Below, one piece after another: positions 63,909 to 64,000 of a stretch of DNA of 64,000 nucleotides (positions are counted from its first letter, which is position 1; every line of letters begins with the position of its first letter). The stretch spans positions 186,001 through 250,000 of the forward strand of contig NZ_SMSK01000002.1 in assembly GCF_004354985.1 (NCBI RefSeq). The letters are read 5' to 3'. A program made the position numbers and the translations under genes. The notes beneath the pieces are model-generated. The model was not told where the DNA came from, did not search any database, and saw only the letters and a list, made by a program, of their open reading frames with translations. The DNA is from Segetibacter sp. 3557_3 (GTDB lineage Bacteria > Bacteroidota > Bacteroidia > Chitinophagales > Chitinophagaceae).

Positions 63909-64000
63909 GTGATTAGATTTAATGAATCCTATGGTTACAATCGTTTTCCTGTTTCAAAAGCGTCAATGTTGAAGATTATGAACCTTGTCCCTTAGATTAG

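Noticed and set aside
1-64000. tRNA, rRNA, prophage, integron or transposase genes
   Set aside because: Intergenic gaps were read for T-loop-like GTTCRANTC motifs and for integrase or transposase motifs in the ORFs; none found.

Overview
The window reads as ordinary chromosome of a Bacteroidota bacterium, most likely from the Chitinophagaceae or a close relative (inference from gene content; no rRNA is present). Support for this comes from type IX secretion (T9SS) parts: a 1220-residue PKD protein with a gliding-type C-terminal domain, a PorP/SprF protein and two proteins with T9SS-like C-termini. Other typical features are fused hisIE, ATP-type pckA, a fused alpha/beta 2-oxoacid dehydrogenase E1, DUF1573, DUF2795 and DUF2911 proteins, several promoters of the Bacteroidota TTTG / TAnnTTTG type, and few Shine-Dalgarno sites. 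I see no prophage, transposase, integrase, CRISPR array, tRNA or rRNA.

Layout. 1-3.6 kb: end of a histidine operon (hisA, partial at the window edge, hisF, hisIE) and a TlpA-like thioredoxin. 3.8-10.3 kb: two exported proteins, ubiX, pckA, a deoxynucleoside kinase and trpS. 10.7-17.6 kb: recG and the T9SS cargo/SprF pair. 18-26 kb: a coiled-coil exported protein behind a twin operator, a beta-barrel protein, a LOG-family hydrolase, a sodium:solute symporter, an O-methyltransferase/glucosaminidase pair, hpt and a von Willebrand protein. 26-32 kb: grpE-dnaJ, rlmI, a T9SS-tailed small protein, a peroxiredoxin and a SRPBCC membrane protein. 32-37 kb: a soluble PAS hybrid kinase with receiver and HPt domains next to a sigma-54 response regulator. 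37-48 kb: gatC, two ABC ATPases, a cobalamin adenosyltransferase, DUF2795, SemiSWEET, then a minus-strand run fabI, recN, TPR protein, zinc-ribbon coiled coil, Nif3, aminotransferase. 48-64 kb: paired DUF1573 proteins, fused E1, a tandem-repeat array, yebC, four transporters or membrane proteins (APC, DAACS, DedA, MFS), a family 9 glycosyltransferase, queA, AMP nucleosidase, a lone HsdR-N-like nuclease domain and glutamate dehydrogenase.

The most unusual material is non-coding. (1) A dispersed intergenic repeat family of at least nine copies, in short and hairpin-bearing long forms, one of which abuts the hisIE start codon. (2) An 88-bp tandem array with a perfect 10-bp hairpin and an alternating 176-bp superstructure (about 51.81-52.2 kb). 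(3) A sigma-54 promoter plus a perfect upstream dyad in front of the sigma-54 activator, suggesting autoregulation. (4) Two identical-format 16-bp dyads placed over a Bacteroidota promoter in front of the coiled-coil protein gene. No convincing undescribed multi-gene system is visible; the findings are regulatory and repeat-type observations.
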